In this document: positions 1-9,130 of the stretch, piece after piece
How the letters are laid out: every line of letters starts with the position of its first letter
Numbering within the stretch: position 1 is the stretch's first letter
Assembly: GCF_018332715.1 (NCBI RefSeq)
Contig: NZ_BOQP01000001.1
Span: forward strand, 1-64,000
DNA from: Winogradskya consettensis
GTDB lineage: Bacteria; Actinomycetota; Actinomycetes; Mycobacteriales; Micromonosporaceae
Direction of reading: 5' to 3'
DNA length: 64,000 nucleotides
Notes under the pieces: model-generated
Told to the model about the DNA's origin: nothing
The model's input: only the letters and a program-made list of their open reading frames with translations
Databases searched by the model: none
Program-made: the position numbers and the translations under genes

Positions 1-442
1 CCTGGCTGGCCCGGTCCTGGCCGGCTCGGCCCCGGCCGGCTGGCCCGGTCCCGGCCTGGGGGTGTTCTGAGTCTTTGATTCGGTTGCGGTAGGCGGCGAG
101 GGTGGCAAAACTCTGACTACGGGCAGGAAGTTGCGCCGAAAGCCGCGATGCGCAACATTCTGCGGCTTCAGGTGTCAAGCATGGACCAATCACGTCTGGG
201 CGGAAGAGATATGTTTCGCTGTCAGGCACGATTGCCCAGACTTGACGAACAACGCCGCACAAAGTTGTCGTATACCAGTGCTCCGCGCAACATCTAGCCC
301 CGCGACCGTGCGGCCGTTGGTGTTCCGACGCGGAGGGTCACGTCCGGACCGGCCGGAATGACCAGCCATGGCCCTACGTCCGGACCGAACCGCCGACGAG
401 ATCCTTGCCACCTGACTGCGAACGAGTCAGAGACTCAGGACG
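1..442. other. Left-edge stretch without a supported gene
   Basis: The first 60 bases are low-complexity, made of GGCCGG and CCCGGTCC words. Bases 170-300 are visibly less GC-rich than their surroundings. Short frames exist on both strands, but none combines a start, a ribosome binding site and GC-biased third positions. A minus-strand frame is open from about 165 to the left edge and contains a sensible-looking segment (ATLAAYRNRIKDSEHPQ). It may be part of a gene continuing to the left, but it has no convincing start codon. Confidence 0.5.
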
Positions 443-1063
443 CTAGGTGTTGGAGGGGCCCAGCAGGGCAAAGGTGAGGTTCTCTTCCAGCCAGGCGGCG
501 GCGCGTGGAAGTGACCAAGACAAATCGTCGGTCATCGTGAAATAAGCAGAATTTCCTAAGTAGAACCACAGCACGTCCGTCGCCGCGGCGGCGTCCAGGC
601 CCGGCCGGAGTGCGCCCAGCTCGGCCAGTCGGTCCGCCGTGCGCGCGAGGGTGTCACGCAGGCTGGCATGTGCGACGTCGAGGCTCTCGCGGACGCCCGG
701 CTCCCGGGGTGCGGCGGCGATCACCTGGCGCATCAGCGGTGACCACTGCTCGAACTTGGCGCGGCTGGTGTCGACGACGAAGCTGATCAGCTCGCGCGCG
801 TCGGTGTGTGTGCTGAGGCGGGCGCGGATGGTGTCGTTCTCGCCGGATCGGACGGCGGTCTCGATCAGCTCGCGGAGCAGGCCGTTCTTGCCGCCGCCCA
901 CGGCGTAGACCGTGGCAGGGGCGACGCGGGCGGTTCGCGCTATGTCCTCGACGCGGGTGCCGAAGTAGCCCTGGGAGACGAACAGCTCGCGGGCCGCGGC
1001 CAGGATCGCGTCCCGGGTCGCGGCGGCGTATTCGGCTCGGCGGCCGGTTGCTTGGGGTGCCAC
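443..1063 (-). CDS. TetR/AcrR family transcriptional regulator
   Basis: The 206-residue protein has the usual TetR length and plan. An N-terminal helix-turn-helix spans about residues 15-60 (TRDAILAAARELFVSQGY, then VEDIARTARVAPATVY), followed by an all-helical ligand-binding half. The start is GTG. A TAAGAT -10 box (1070-1075) ends six bases before it and there is no Shine-Dalgarno, so the transcript is probably leaderless. The gene is divergent from the alpha/beta hydrolase at 1139, with inverted repeats in the 75-bp gap. Local repression of itself and that hydrolase is the natural inference, as is common for TetR genes. The ligand cannot be told. Confidence 0.9.
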   Translation of the reverse strand: MAPQATGRRAEYAAATRDAILAAARELFVSQGYFGTRVEDIARTARVAPATVYAVGGGKNGLLRELIETAVRSGENDTIRARLSTHTDARELISFVVDTSRAKFEQWSPLMRQVIAAAPREPGVRESLDVAHASLRDTLARTADRLAELGALRPGLDAAAATDVLWFYLGNSAYFTMTDDLSWSLPRAAAWLEENLTFALLGPSNT

Positions 1064-1069
1064 GCGCCG

Positions 1070-1118
1070 ATCTTACAGGCGGCTACTTTCAGTAGAGTAC
1101 GCTCTGATCAACATACTG
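1070..1118. promoter_or_regulatory. Divergent promoter with candidate TetR operator
   Basis: The gap between the TetR gene and the hydrolase holds a perfect inverted repeat, CTACT-TTC-AGTAG (1083-1095). A wider CAGTA/TACTG pair (1090-1094 and 1114-1118) also lies here. A -10 box for the TetR gene (TAAGAT on the minus strand, 1070-1075) and a possible -10 for the hydrolase (CATACT, 1112-1117) sit either side, so a repressor bound here could block both genes. The binding protein is inferred from position only. Confidence 0.5.
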
Positions 1119-1138
1119 AGCTATGAAGAGAGTTTCCC

Positions 1139-1846
1139 ATGAATTTCGTCCTGATCCCCGGTGCCTGGCACGGCGGCTGGTCCTGGCATCCGGTCGGGCA
1201 CCGGCTGCGGGCCGCCGGGCACAATGCGCTGGCGTTGACGCTGCCCGGACTCTCGATGGGCGACGACCCGTCCGAGCTGCGGCTGACTGACGCGGTGGAG
1301 CACATCGTCGCCGAGGTCGAGCGGCGTGACCTGCGTGATGTCGTGCTGGTCGGGCACAGCTTCGCGGGCATCCCGATCACCGCGGCCGCGCACCGGCTGG
1401 CGGGGCGGCTGGCCGGGATCCGCTACTTCAGCGCGTTCATCCCGCGGCGGGGCGAGTCGATGACCGACGCGATGGGGCCCGAGATGGGGGCCTATCTGCG
1501 GGGCGCGATCGGGGCGTCGCCGCAGCGGACGATCGAGGTGGACTTCGCGTCGTTCGGGGCGCAGCTCATGCAGGGGGAGCCGGGGGCGCTCCAGCGACTC
1601 GTCTACGACCAGTTGGTGCCGCAGCCGGGTGCTTACATGCTGGATGCGATCGATGTGGACGGCGTGGAGACTCTGGGCGTACCCATCGCCTATGTCCTTG
1701 CCGAGCACGACCTGGCGCTCGCGGCACCGGGTGTCGAACTGGCCGCTCGCGTCGGGGTGGAGCCGATCATGGTGCCGGGCACGCACGAGGCCCTGCTCAC
1801 CCACCCCGACGAGGTGGCGAAGGCGCTGCTCAACGCCGCTGGTTGA
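1139..1846 (+). CDS. Alpha/beta hydrolase (esterase-like)
   Basis: This 235-residue protein has the alpha/beta-hydrolase fold of the small EstC/methyl-esterase-like group. An oxyanion-hole HGGWSW motif lies near residue 12, and the nucleophile elbow GHSFAG is at about residues 77-82. An acid sits in LAEHD near residue 190 and the catalytic histidine in PGTHE near residue 213. There is no signal peptide, so it is cytoplasmic. A GA-rich ribosome binding site lies about six bases before the ATG. The gene is divergent from a TetR regulator that probably controls it, and its last 17 bases overlap the convergent hrpB gene. The substrate is unknown. Confidence 0.88.
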   Translation: MNFVLIPGAWHGGWSWHPVGHRLRAAGHNALALTLPGLSMGDDPSELRLTDAVEHIVAEVERRDLRDVVLVGHSFAGIPITAAAHRLAGRLAGIRYFSAFIPRRGESMTDAMGPEMGAYLRGAIGASPQRTIEVDFASFGAQLMQGEPGALQRLVYDQLVPQPGAYMLDAIDVDGVETLGVPIAYVLAEHDLALAAPGVELAARVGVEPIMVPGTHEALLTHPDEVAKALLNAAG

Positions 1847-4349
1847 GCCGGCGGGTGGGCGCCGCGGCGGCCGGGTCCTCGGGCCACGGGTGCCGGGGGT
1901 AGCGGCCGCGCATCTCACCGCGTACCTGGGGATAGACGTTGATCCAGAAGGACGCCAGGTCGCTGGTGACGGCGAGCGGACGACCGGCGGGGGAGAGCAG
2001 ATGCAGGCGCACGGGCACCCGGCCGTCCGCGAGCCGTGGCGCGTCCTGCCAGCCGAATGTCTCCTGCAGCTTCACCGCCAGCACCGGGGCGGCCGGGTCC
2101 GTGTAGTCGACGCGGATGTTTGAGCCGCTGGGCACGGGCAACCGCTCCGGCGCCACGTCGTTCAGCCGGCCGGCGATCGACCAGGGCAGCAGCGACCGCA
2201 GGGCCCCGGTGAGATCCAGTTTGGCCAGGTCGGCGCGGCGGCGGGCCCGGCCCAGGTCCAGCCAGTCGGTTTCGGTCAGGGCCTCGTCGGAGACGTCCGG
2301 CCAGGGCTCGCCGAGGGCCGCGTGGGCGAACGCCAGCCGTTGCCGCAGCTCGGTCGCCGGGCGTGACCAGGTGAGCAGGCCGAGTCCCTCGCGGCGCAGC
2401 CCTTCCCGGAGCGCCTCCTGCACGAGTGCGGGGTCCGGGTTGTCGATCCGCCGCTCCACCAGGGTGATCGCGCCGAGGCGTTCGGCACGGCGGGCCACCA
2501 CGTCGCCGTCGATCCAGCCGATCTCGGTGACCGTACGGGCCAGGGTCGCCGCCGCTTCCACAGCCGTCGCCTCGTCGAGCGGGGCGGCTCCGCGGATGCG
2601 CGCGGTCCGTGCCCCCGGCGCACGGTCCGCGTCGGCCACCGCCAGCCAGGTCGTTCCCGCCAGCCCACTGCCGCCGTGCAGCTCCGCTTCGGTCCCGCCC
2701 GCCATGAGGTACGCCCGTGAGCCCGCCGATCGCGCCCGCGCCACCCTTTCCGGGTAGGCCAGCCCGACCACCAGGCCCGCCGCGAGATCATCGGTGAGCC
2801 CCGCCGTCCCGCCGCCGCCCGTCCCGCGACCGGAGCTCGAAGCCCCGCCGGCCTTACCTGTGCGGCCGGCGGTGTTGCGGTCCAGGGCGGCGGTCAGGCG
2901 GCGCACCTCGGACTGCCAGGCGCCGTCGCGTTCGTTGCGGGCCCGTCGCCAGGCAGCGACCACGTCGTCGGCCCGCCCCTCGCCGTCGAGCAGCGCGACG
3001 ATCTCGGCGGCCCGCCGCGAGCCCACGGTGGAAGCGCCGTCGATCAGGGCCCGGGCGAGCCGCGGGTGCAGCCCGGCGTCGGCGAGCGCCCGCCCCCGCC
3101 CGGTGATCTTTCCGTCGGCGTCGGTGGCCCCGAGGTCGCGCAGCGTACCCATAGCGGCCTGCATGGCACCCGCAGGCGGCGCGTCCGGCAGCGCGAGCCC
3201 GCTGCCGTCGGGGTGCCCCCACAGCGCGAGATCCAGCGCGAACCCGGTGAGGTCCGCGGCAGCGACCTCCGGCTCGGGCTGCGCCGGCAACCGATCATGC
3301 TGGGCCTGCGACCAGCACCGATACACCCGGCCCGGCGCCTCACGCCCGGCCCGCCCGGCCCGCTGCCTGGCTCCGGCGCGGGACACCGGCACGGTCACCA
3401 GCGTGCCGAGCCCCCGGCTGTGGTCCATCCGCGGGACCCGGCTGAGCCCGGCGTCGACCACCGCGCGTACGCCCGGAACGGTCAAACTGCTCTCCGCAAC
3501 CGCCGTGGCCAGCACCACGCGTCGCGACGCCCCGGCCCGGAGCGCGGCGTCCTGAGCCGACCCGGAGAGCCGCCCGTGCAACGCGACCACGTCCACGCCG
3601 AGCCCGCGCAGTTTCCCGGCGACCGTGTCGATCTCGCGCGCGCCGGGCAGGAAGGCCAGCACGTCGCCGTCGCCGTCGGCCAGCGCGCGCCGGATCGTGG
3701 CGGCGACGTGGTCGAGCAGCCGGGGGTCGACGCGCAGGCCGTGCGGGGGAGCGACGGGCGGTGCCGGCGGGCACCAGTGAACCTCCACCGGGAAGAGGAC
3801 CGCCTCGGCGGAGATCACGGGTGCGTCGCCGAGGATCTCCGAGAGGCGTTCCGAGTCGGCGGTCGCGGAGGTGGCGAGCAGGCTGAGGTCGGGGCGCAGC
3901 GCCGCTCGCACCTCGATGAGGAACGCCAGGGCCAGGTCGGTGTCGAGGTGTCGTTCGTGGCACTCGTCGAGCACGACCGCGGTGGTGCCGGCGAGCTCGG
4001 GGTCGCGGTGCAGCCGCCGGACCAGGACGCCGGTGGTGACGACCTCGATGCGGGTGCGGGCGGAGACGCGGCGGTCACCGCGCACCGAATAGCCGACGAG
4101 GCCACCCACCTCCTCGCCGAGCAGGGACGACATGCGCCGGGCCGCTGCTCGGGCGGCGACCCGGCGGGGCTCGGCGACGATGACCCGCCCGGAGCCGGGA
4201 TCCGCCATCGCGAGCGGGACCACCGTGGTCTTCCCGGTGCCCGGGGGTGCCACGAGCACGGCCGCGCCCGGCCCGGCGAGCGCCGCGGTCACGGCGGGCA
4301 GGACGGCCCGGATCGGCAGGTCCGGCAGGGCGTCCTGGGGGATCAGCAT
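1830..4349 (-). CDS. hrpB: ATP-dependent RNA helicase HrpB (DEAH-box)
   Basis: The 839-residue length matches HrpB. The opening LPIRAVLPAV is typical of the family. Walker A is APPGTGKTT near residue 38, motif II is DECH, motif III is TSAT, and motif VI is QRAGRAGREAPG near residue 330. The C-terminal HrpB-specific region follows (VKLQETFGW, then SPAGRPLAVTSDLASFW). The ATG at 4349 is preferred because GGAAG lies nine bases upstream. An upstream ATG at 4391 would add 14 residues of poor quality. HrpB proteins are ATPases of uncertain RNA substrate. The gene runs divergently from the urate operon. Confidence 0.93.
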   Translation of the reverse strand: MLIPQDALPDLPIRAVLPAVTAALAGPGAAVLVAPPGTGKTTVVPLAMADPGSGRVIVAEPRRVAARAAARRMSSLLGEEVGGLVGYSVRGDRRVSARTRIEVVTTGVLVRRLHRDPELAGTTAVVLDECHERHLDTDLALAFLIEVRAALRPDLSLLATSATADSERLSEILGDAPVISAEAVLFPVEVHWCPPAPPVAPPHGLRVDPRLLDHVAATIRRALADGDGDVLAFLPGAREIDTVAGKLRGLGVDVVALHGRLSGSAQDAALRAGASRRVVLATAVAESSLTVPGVRAVVDAGLSRVPRMDHSRGLGTLVTVPVSRAGARQRAGRAGREAPGRVYRCWSQAQHDRLPAQPEPEVAAADLTGFALDLALWGHPDGSGLALPDAPPAGAMQAAMGTLRDLGATDADGKITGRGRALADAGLHPRLARALIDGASTVGSRRAAEIVALLDGEGRADDVVAAWRRARNERDGAWQSEVRRLTAALDRNTAGRTGKAGGASSSGRGTGGGGTAGLTDDLAAGLVVGLAYPERVARARSAGSRAYLMAGGTEAELHGGSGLAGTTWLAVADADRAPGARTARIRGAAPLDEATAVEAAATLARTVTEIGWIDGDVVARRAERLGAITLVERRIDNPDPALVQEALREGLRREGLGLLTWSRPATELRQRLAFAHAALGEPWPDVSDEALTETDWLDLGRARRRADLAKLDLTGALRSLLPWSIAGRLNDVAPERLPVPSGSNIRVDYTDPAAPVLAVKLQETFGWQDAPRLADGRVPVRLHLLSPAGRPLAVTSDLASFWINVYPQVRGEMRGRYPRHPWPEDPAAAAPTRRLNQRR

Positions 4350-4401
4350 CAGACCAGTCTTCCGTACGCGCGGAGCGTCCTTCGCTGTCACATGCGCGGT
4401 G

Positions 4402-4413
4402 TATAACTCTCAC
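4402..4413 (+). promoter_or_regulatory. Leaderless promoter -10 of the urate operon
   Basis: TATAAC at 4402-4407 ends six bases before the GTG at 4414, and no Shine-Dalgarno precedes that GTG. This places transcription start at or next to the first codon and decides the start choice. A clear -35 box was not found. Confidence 0.55.
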
Positions 4414-5232
4414 GTGGAAGCGTTCAACGCCCTGCCCGCCGAGCGGCTCGAAGCTGAGCTGCTCGCCGTTTGCGCTGCTCCGGCATGGGGTGCCGCGGTT
4501 GCTGCCGACCGTCCGTACCCTTCGAAGGAAGCCCTGCTGGCCACGGCCGGCCGGATCGGCAGCGAGCTGAGCTGGCCCGAGGTCCTCCTGGGTCTGTCCG
4601 CGCATCCGCGCATCGGTGAGCGGGCCGGGGGCGACTCGAAGGAGGCAGCCTGGTCGCGCCGGGAGCAGTCGACGGCCGCGACCACCGCCGACGAGTCCAC
4701 GCGGGCCGAGCTGATCGCGGCCAACCGGGCCTACGAGGAGCGCTTCGGGCACGTCTTCCTGATCTTCGCCAGCGGCCGGTCACAGGAGGAGATCCTGGCG
4801 GCCGCGCGGGAGCGGCTCGGCAACGACGAGCAGGCCGAGCGGGTCATCGTGACCGATCAGCTGCGGCGCATCGCCCTGCTGCGCCTGGAGCGGCTGGTCG
4901 ACGGGCACGCGCTCTCCACGCACATCCTCGACACGGTCAGCGGCGATCCGGCCGCGGGCGTCCCGGTGCGGCTGGAGCGGCAGACCGGTGAGGGCTGGCA
5001 CCCGGTCGGCGAGGGCCGCACCGACGGCGACGGGCGGTTCCGGTTCGGCGTGCCGGGCTGGGAATGGCTGGCCGGCGGCTACCGGCTCGTCTTCGCCGTC
5101 GAGGAATACCTGGGTGAGGACGCGTTCTTCCCGGAGGTCACCGTGGCGTTCCGGGTGGACGACACCGCGCGGCACTATCACGTGCCGCTGCTGCTGAGCC
5201 GGTACGGCTACACCACCTATCGAGGGAGCTGA
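4414..5232 (+). CDS. Fused OHCU decarboxylase / 5-hydroxyisourate hydrolase
   Basis: One 272-residue frame carries both enzymes that finish urate oxidation to allantoin. Residues 1-160 are a UraD-type 2-oxo-4-hydroxy-4-carboxy-5-ureidoimidazoline decarboxylase, with SAHPRIGE holding the catalytic histidine, then SRREQ and EERFGHVFLIFASGRS. Residues about 165-272 are a transthyretin-like UraH, beginning with LSTHILDTVSG and ending with the diagnostic YRGS tail. HIU hydrolase acts before the decarboxylase, so the domain order is the reverse of the reaction order. Plant allantoin synthase has the same order. No stop or frame change lies between domains. The urate oxidase gene follows three bases later. 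Confidence 0.92.
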   Translation: MEAFNALPAERLEAELLAVCAAPAWGAAVAADRPYPSKEALLATAGRIGSELSWPEVLLGLSAHPRIGERAGGDSKEAAWSRREQSTAATTADESTRAELIAANRAYEERFGHVFLIFASGRSQEEILAAARERLGNDEQAERVIVTDQLRRIALLRLERLVDGHALSTHILDTVSGDPAAGVPVRLERQTGEGWHPVGEGRTDGDGRFRFGVPGWEWLAGGYRLVFAVEEYLGEDAFFPEVTVAFRVDDTARHYHVPLLLSRYGYTTYRGS

Positions 5233-5235
5233 CGC

Positions 5236-6087
5236 GTGGCGATCGTGCTGGGACCCAACCGGTACGGCAAGGCGGAGACCCGGCTCGTGCGGGTCACCCG
5301 GGACGGCGACAGGCACGGCCTGACGGATCTCAACGTCAGCGTCGCGCTCTCCGGCGATCTGGCGGCCACCCATCTGACCGGCGACAACGCCGGGGTGCTG
5401 CCGACCGACACCATGAAGAACACGGTGTACGCCTTCGCGCGTGAGCACGGTGTCGCCACGCCCGAGGAGTTCGGGTTGCTGCTGGGCCGGCATTTCGTGT
5501 CGACGCAGCCCCAGGTCGCGCATGCCCGGATCCGGCTCGAGTCGTTCGGCTGGGAGCGCATCGGCCCCCACTCGTTCCGCCGCGCCGGTGATTTCGTCCG
5601 CACGGCGACGGTCGACGTGGCTGCCTCCGGCGAGGTCCAGGTCGTTTCCGGCATCTCCGACCTGACGCTGATGAACACCACGGATTCTGAGTTCCACGGT
5701 TTCCCGCGTGATCGCTACACGACACTGCCCGAGGCCACCGACCGCATCCTCGCCACGGTGGTCAACGCTTCCTGGCGGCACAGTTCGGAGGTAACGCCGT
5801 TTGAATCCGTGAAAGATTCCCTGGTCAACGCGTTCGTCACCACCTACAGCTATTCGCTGCAGCAGACGCTGTATGCCATGGGAAAGCGGGTGCTCGCCGA
5901 CCACGACGGGATCGCCGAGATCCGGCTGACGCTGCCCAACAAGCACCACTACCTCGTCGACCTGTCGCCGTTCGACCTGGAGAACCCGGGCGAGGTTTTC
6001 ATCGCGGGGGACCGGCCCTACGGGCTGATCGAGGGCACCGTGACCCGTGACGACGCACCCCCGGCTCTGGTGGAGTGGTACCTGTGA
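5236..6087 (+). CDS. Urate oxidase (uricase)
   Basis: The 283-residue protein is a cofactor-free urate oxidase that makes 5-hydroxyisourate and H2O2. Landmarks are LGPNRYGKAETRLVRV at the N-terminus, the signature TGDNAGVLPTDTMKNTVYA near residues 47-65 with the active-site threonine, and NKHHYLVDLSPF near residue 236. The start is GTG, preceded by GGGAG from the end of the fused gene. It lacks a peroxisomal targeting tail, as expected in bacteria. It lies between the decarboxylase/hydrolase fusion and the deaminase, and overlaps the latter by GTGA, so the three genes are probably translationally coupled. Confidence 0.96.
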   Translation: MAIVLGPNRYGKAETRLVRVTRDGDRHGLTDLNVSVALSGDLAATHLTGDNAGVLPTDTMKNTVYAFAREHGVATPEEFGLLLGRHFVSTQPQVAHARIRLESFGWERIGPHSFRRAGDFVRTATVDVAASGEVQVVSGISDLTLMNTTDSEFHGFPRDRYTTLPEATDRILATVVNASWRHSSEVTPFESVKDSLVNAFVTTYSYSLQQTLYAMGKRVLADHDGIAEIRLTLPNKHHYLVDLSPFDLENPGEVFIAGDRPYGLIEGTVTRDDAPPALVEWYL

Positions 6088-7436
6088 TCATCATTGAGAA
6101 CGCCACCGTCGCGACAGTGGATGCTGCGGGCACCGAACACAGCGACGGGCACGTCGTGGTCGGCGACGACGGCCGGATCGCGGCGGTCGGTGCAGGCTCC
6201 TATGCGGGTGAGGCCGGGGGAGCGCAGCGGGTCGACGGCTCCGGCTGCCTGATCACTCCCGGTCTGGTCAACACGCATCACCACCTCTACCAGTGGGCGA
6301 CCCGCGGGCTGGCGCAGGACGACACCCTGTTCGGCTGGCTGACGACGCTCTATCCGATCTGGGGCCGCATCGACGCCGAGGTCGTGGGTGCGGCGGCCGG
6401 GGCTGCGCTGGGCTGGCTGGCGCTGTCCGGCTGCACGACCAGCATGGATCACCACTACGTCTTCCCTCGCGACGGCGGCGACGTCCTCGAAGCCGAGATC
6501 CTGGCGGCGCGCGAGATCGGGCTGCGTTTCCATCCGACCCGCGGCTCGATGGACCTCGGGCAGTCCCAGGGCGGGCTCCCGCCGGACAACGTCGTCGAGG
6601 ACACCGACGAGGCGCTCGCCGCGACCGAGGCGGCCATCGACCGGTGGCACGACCCGTCGCCGGAGTCGATGCTGCGGATCGGGGTGTCCCCGTGCTCCCC
6701 GTTCTCGGTCACGCAGAAGCTCATGACCGAGGCGGCGGCGCTGGCCCGGCGCAAGGGCGTGCGGCTGCACACCCATCTCGCCGAGACCGACGACGAGGAC
6801 GACTTCTGCCGGGAGAAGTTCGGGTGCACGCCCGTCGAGTACGCCGAACGGCTGGGGTGGCTCGGGGACGACGTGTGGCTGGCTCACGGCGTACACCTGG
6901 ATGATGCGTCCGTGGCGAAGCTCGCCGCGACCGGGACCGGGGTGGCGCACTGCCCGAGCTCCAACGCGCGGCTCGGCGCGGGGCTGGCCCGGGTGCGTGA
7001 CCTGCTCGACGCCGGGGTGCCGGTGGGGCTCGGGGTCGACGGCTCGGCGTCGCAGGAGGCCGCCCATCTGGGCGAGGAGCTGCGGCAGGCGCTGTACGTC
7101 GCCCGGCTGCGCGGGGGGCCGACGGCGATGACAGCCCGCGAGTCGCTTCGGCTCGGCACGCTGGGCGGCGCGCGGCTGCTCGGGCGCCAGGACGACATCG
7201 GCAGCATCGAGGTGGGTAAGCTTGCCGATCTCGTGCTCTGGCGCCTCGACGGGCTCGGGCACGCGGGCATCGACGACAAGGTCGCGGCGCTGGTCCTCGG
7301 CCCTGCCGCCCCCGTCGAGCTGGCTCTCGTGGCGGGCCGGCCGGTGGTGTCGCGCGGCGAGCTGGTGAACGCCGACGCTGCGGTGCTCGCTCAGCGCGCT
7401 CAACGCGTACACGAGCAGCTCTTAAGGAAGATTTAA
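6084..7436 (+). CDS. 8-oxoguanine deaminase-like amidohydrolase
   Basis: This 450-residue amidohydrolase belongs to the guanine/hydroxyatrazine deaminase group. Metal-site motifs are NTHHHLYQ near residue 66, HTHLAETD near residue 230, HGVHLDD near residue 268 and the aspartate in GVDGSASQE near residue 316. The GTG start shares GTGA with the end of uricase. Proteins of this type in uricase operons are usually 8-oxoguanine deaminases, whose product is urate, the substrate of the enzyme just upstream. Guanine deaminase or another aminohydrolase activity cannot be excluded from sequence alone. Confidence 0.82.
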   Translation: MIIIENATVATVDAAGTEHSDGHVVVGDDGRIAAVGAGSYAGEAGGAQRVDGSGCLITPGLVNTHHHLYQWATRGLAQDDTLFGWLTTLYPIWGRIDAEVVGAAAGAALGWLALSGCTTSMDHHYVFPRDGGDVLEAEILAAREIGLRFHPTRGSMDLGQSQGGLPPDNVVEDTDEALAATEAAIDRWHDPSPESMLRIGVSPCSPFSVTQKLMTEAAALARRKGVRLHTHLAETDDEDDFCREKFGCTPVEYAERLGWLGDDVWLAHGVHLDDASVAKLAATGTGVAHCPSSNARLGAGLARVRDLLDAGVPVGLGVDGSASQEAAHLGEELRQALYVARLRGGPTAMTARESLRLGTLGGARLLGRQDDIGSIEVGKLADLVLWRLDGLGHAGIDDKVAALVLGPAAPVELALVAGRPVVSRGELVNADAAVLAQRAQRVHEQLLRKI

Positions 7437-7526
7437 GGAAGTCGGCCGGAGAAAATGTTATCGATTGCGCGCGGCGCGGCGACCAGCAACGCCATTTCCG
7501 GCCGTTCTTAATTCTTCTTCCGCGAG

Positions 7527-7556
7527 TTGAAACAAGTGCTCTGACCTCTGCATACT
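7527..7556 (+). promoter_or_regulatory. Promoter of the secreted CBM6-DUF1996 gene
   Basis: TTGAAA (7527-7532) and CATACT (7551-7556) are separated by 18 bases, one of the better sigma-70-like promoters in the window. A short untranslated leader follows, with GAAGGA (7588-7593) six bases before the ATG at 7600. The gap 7437-7526 shows no gene. Confidence 0.6.
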
Positions 7557-7599
7557 CCCTTTCGGAAACGCCTAGTCGTGCAGACCCGAAGGACAGTTA

Positions 7600-9099
7600 A
7601 TGCGGAATACGCCCGCGCATGTCGCGCCCCAGGACCCGGTCAAGAAGCGCCGCCGCATCACTCGCATCACGCTGGCGTCCGCGGTGGTCGCGGCGCTCGG
7701 CGGCAGCGGCATCTACATCGCCGCGGCGAGCGCGGACGAGGTCGTCGTCCCCGGACGCGTGCAGGCCGAGGCGTTCACCGCCCAGTCCGGTGCCCAGACC
7801 GAGGGCACCGGCGACGCCGATGGCGGCAAGAACGTCGGCTGGCTGAGCAACGGCGACTGGCTCAAGTACGACAACGTGTCGATCACGAGCGCCGACCTGA
7901 GCGCCCGGATCGCCTCGCAGAACACCGAGGGCGGCTCGATCGAGCTGCACCTCGGCACCCAGACCGGCACGCTGCTCGCGACGTTCCCGGTGGCGTCGAC
8001 CGGCGGCTGGCAGAAGTGGAAGACGGTCACTGCGAGAGCGGCGAGCGCGCCCACCGGCAAGCAGACCGTCTTCGCCGTGATGAAGTCCGCGTCGCGCTCC
8101 GACTTCGTGAACGTCAACTGGTTCACGTTCGGGTCCGCTGCGGCGCCGTCTCCTTCAACCTCAGCCACAACAAAGCCGTCAACATCCCCCTCGGCGTCCC
8201 CGTCCCCCTCGGCCTCAGCGGGCACCCCGAGCGGTGACGGCTGGGTGACGATGGACCAGGCGGCGTGGCAGAAGCAGCTCGCCGACTTCAACGCGCTGAA
8301 GCAGAACACCAACGTCCCCAGCAACAACGTCCGGGTGGCGGAGTTCAACGCCTCCTGCACGCTGAGCCACTCGGCCAAGGACGACGCCATCGTCTTCCCG
8401 AACATGCCGGGCGCCTCGCACATGCACACGTTCCTGGGCAACAACAGCACCGACGCCGCTACGACGCTCCAGTCGCTGATGGCCAACACCAGTTCCAGCT
8501 GCAAGCCGGCCGACGACCACTCGGCGTACTGGATCCCCCAGCTGCAGGAGGCCGACGGAACGCCGGTCGAGCTCGAGGGCGTGACCGTGTACTACGGCTC
8601 GCGGCTCAAGGACACCACCAAGACCATGCCGTTCCCGCAGGGTTTCCGCATGATCCAGGGTGACGCGAAGAAGCAGACCGACACCCCCGACGGCGCCCCC
8701 GGGCAGTTCTGGTGCGCCGGCGCAGGTGGCCAGACCGGCCGCAGCACCGACGGCAACTGGCCGGTCTGCGCGAACACGGCGAACCTCACGTTCCAGCTGA
8801 CGTTCCCGGACTGCTGGGACGGCGTGCACCTGGACAGCCCCGACCACAAGTCGCACGTCGGCCCGACCGGCCCGGACGGCACCTGCGCCAGCGGAAAGTT
8901 CCCGGTCGCGATCCCGTCGCTGTCGTTCGTCATCGGCTACAAGAACCACGGCAGCACGGCCGGAATGAAGCTGTCGTCCGGCAACGCCTCGTCGATGCAC
9001 GGCGACGCGTTCTTCGCTTGGGAGAACGACGCCCTGGGCAGCCGCGTCAAGAACTGCATCTGGCAGAAGGCCAAGTGCAACAGCGAGGGCGGCTTCTGA
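7600..9099 (+). CDS. Secreted CBM6 - linker - DUF1996 protein
   Basis: The 499-residue exported protein has three parts. Residues 1-48 are a long Sec signal peptide (basic KKRRR, hydrophobic core, cleavage near AAASADE). Residues about 50-175 resemble a family 6 carbohydrate-binding module (RVQAEAF near the start, WLSNGDWLKYDNV, VNVNWFTFG). A Ser/Pro/Thr linker covers about 180-208. The rest is DUF1996, recognised by NMPGASHMHTFLGN, GSRLKDT and FPDCWDGVHLDSPDHKSH. The histidines and aspartates are well conserved in look, but the family function is not established. Binding of a polysaccharide at the cell surface or in soil is inferred. Confidence 0.9.
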   Translation: MRNTPAHVAPQDPVKKRRRITRITLASAVVAALGGSGIYIAAASADEVVVPGRVQAEAFTAQSGAQTEGTGDADGGKNVGWLSNGDWLKYDNVSITSADLSARIASQNTEGGSIELHLGTQTGTLLATFPVASTGGWQKWKTVTARAASAPTGKQTVFAVMKSASRSDFVNVNWFTFGSAAAPSPSTSATTKPSTSPSASPSPSASAGTPSGDGWVTMDQAAWQKQLADFNALKQNTNVPSNNVRVAEFNASCTLSHSAKDDAIVFPNMPGASHMHTFLGNNSTDAATTLQSLMANTSSSCKPADDHSAYWIPQLQEADGTPVELEGVTVYYGSRLKDTTKTMPFPQGFRMIQGDAKKQTDTPDGAPGQFWCAGAGGQTGRSTDGNWPVCANTANLTFQLTFPDCWDGVHLDSPDHKSHVGPTGPDGTCASGKFPVAIPSLSFVIGYKNHGSTAGMKLSSGNASSMHGDAFFAWENDALGSRVKNCIWQKAKCNSEGGF

Positions 9100-9130
9100 C
9101 GAATCCCCCGTCAGAAGACAGGTAGGAAAG

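Noticed and set aside
131..361. 76-residue plus-strand frame near the left edge
   Set aside because: No ribosome binding site and odd Cys/Arg-rich content; GC bias at third positions is not convincing.
3066..4406. 446-residue plus-strand frame opposite hrpB
   Set aside because: It is the antisense shadow of a clear DEAH helicase gene; composition is Arg/Gly/Pro-rich nonsense and no start signal is present.
4132..4413. N-terminal extension of the urate-operon fusion gene to 4132
   Set aside because: It overlaps hrpB codons antisense and has no family similarity; the TATAAC box six bases before GTG 4414 fixes the start.
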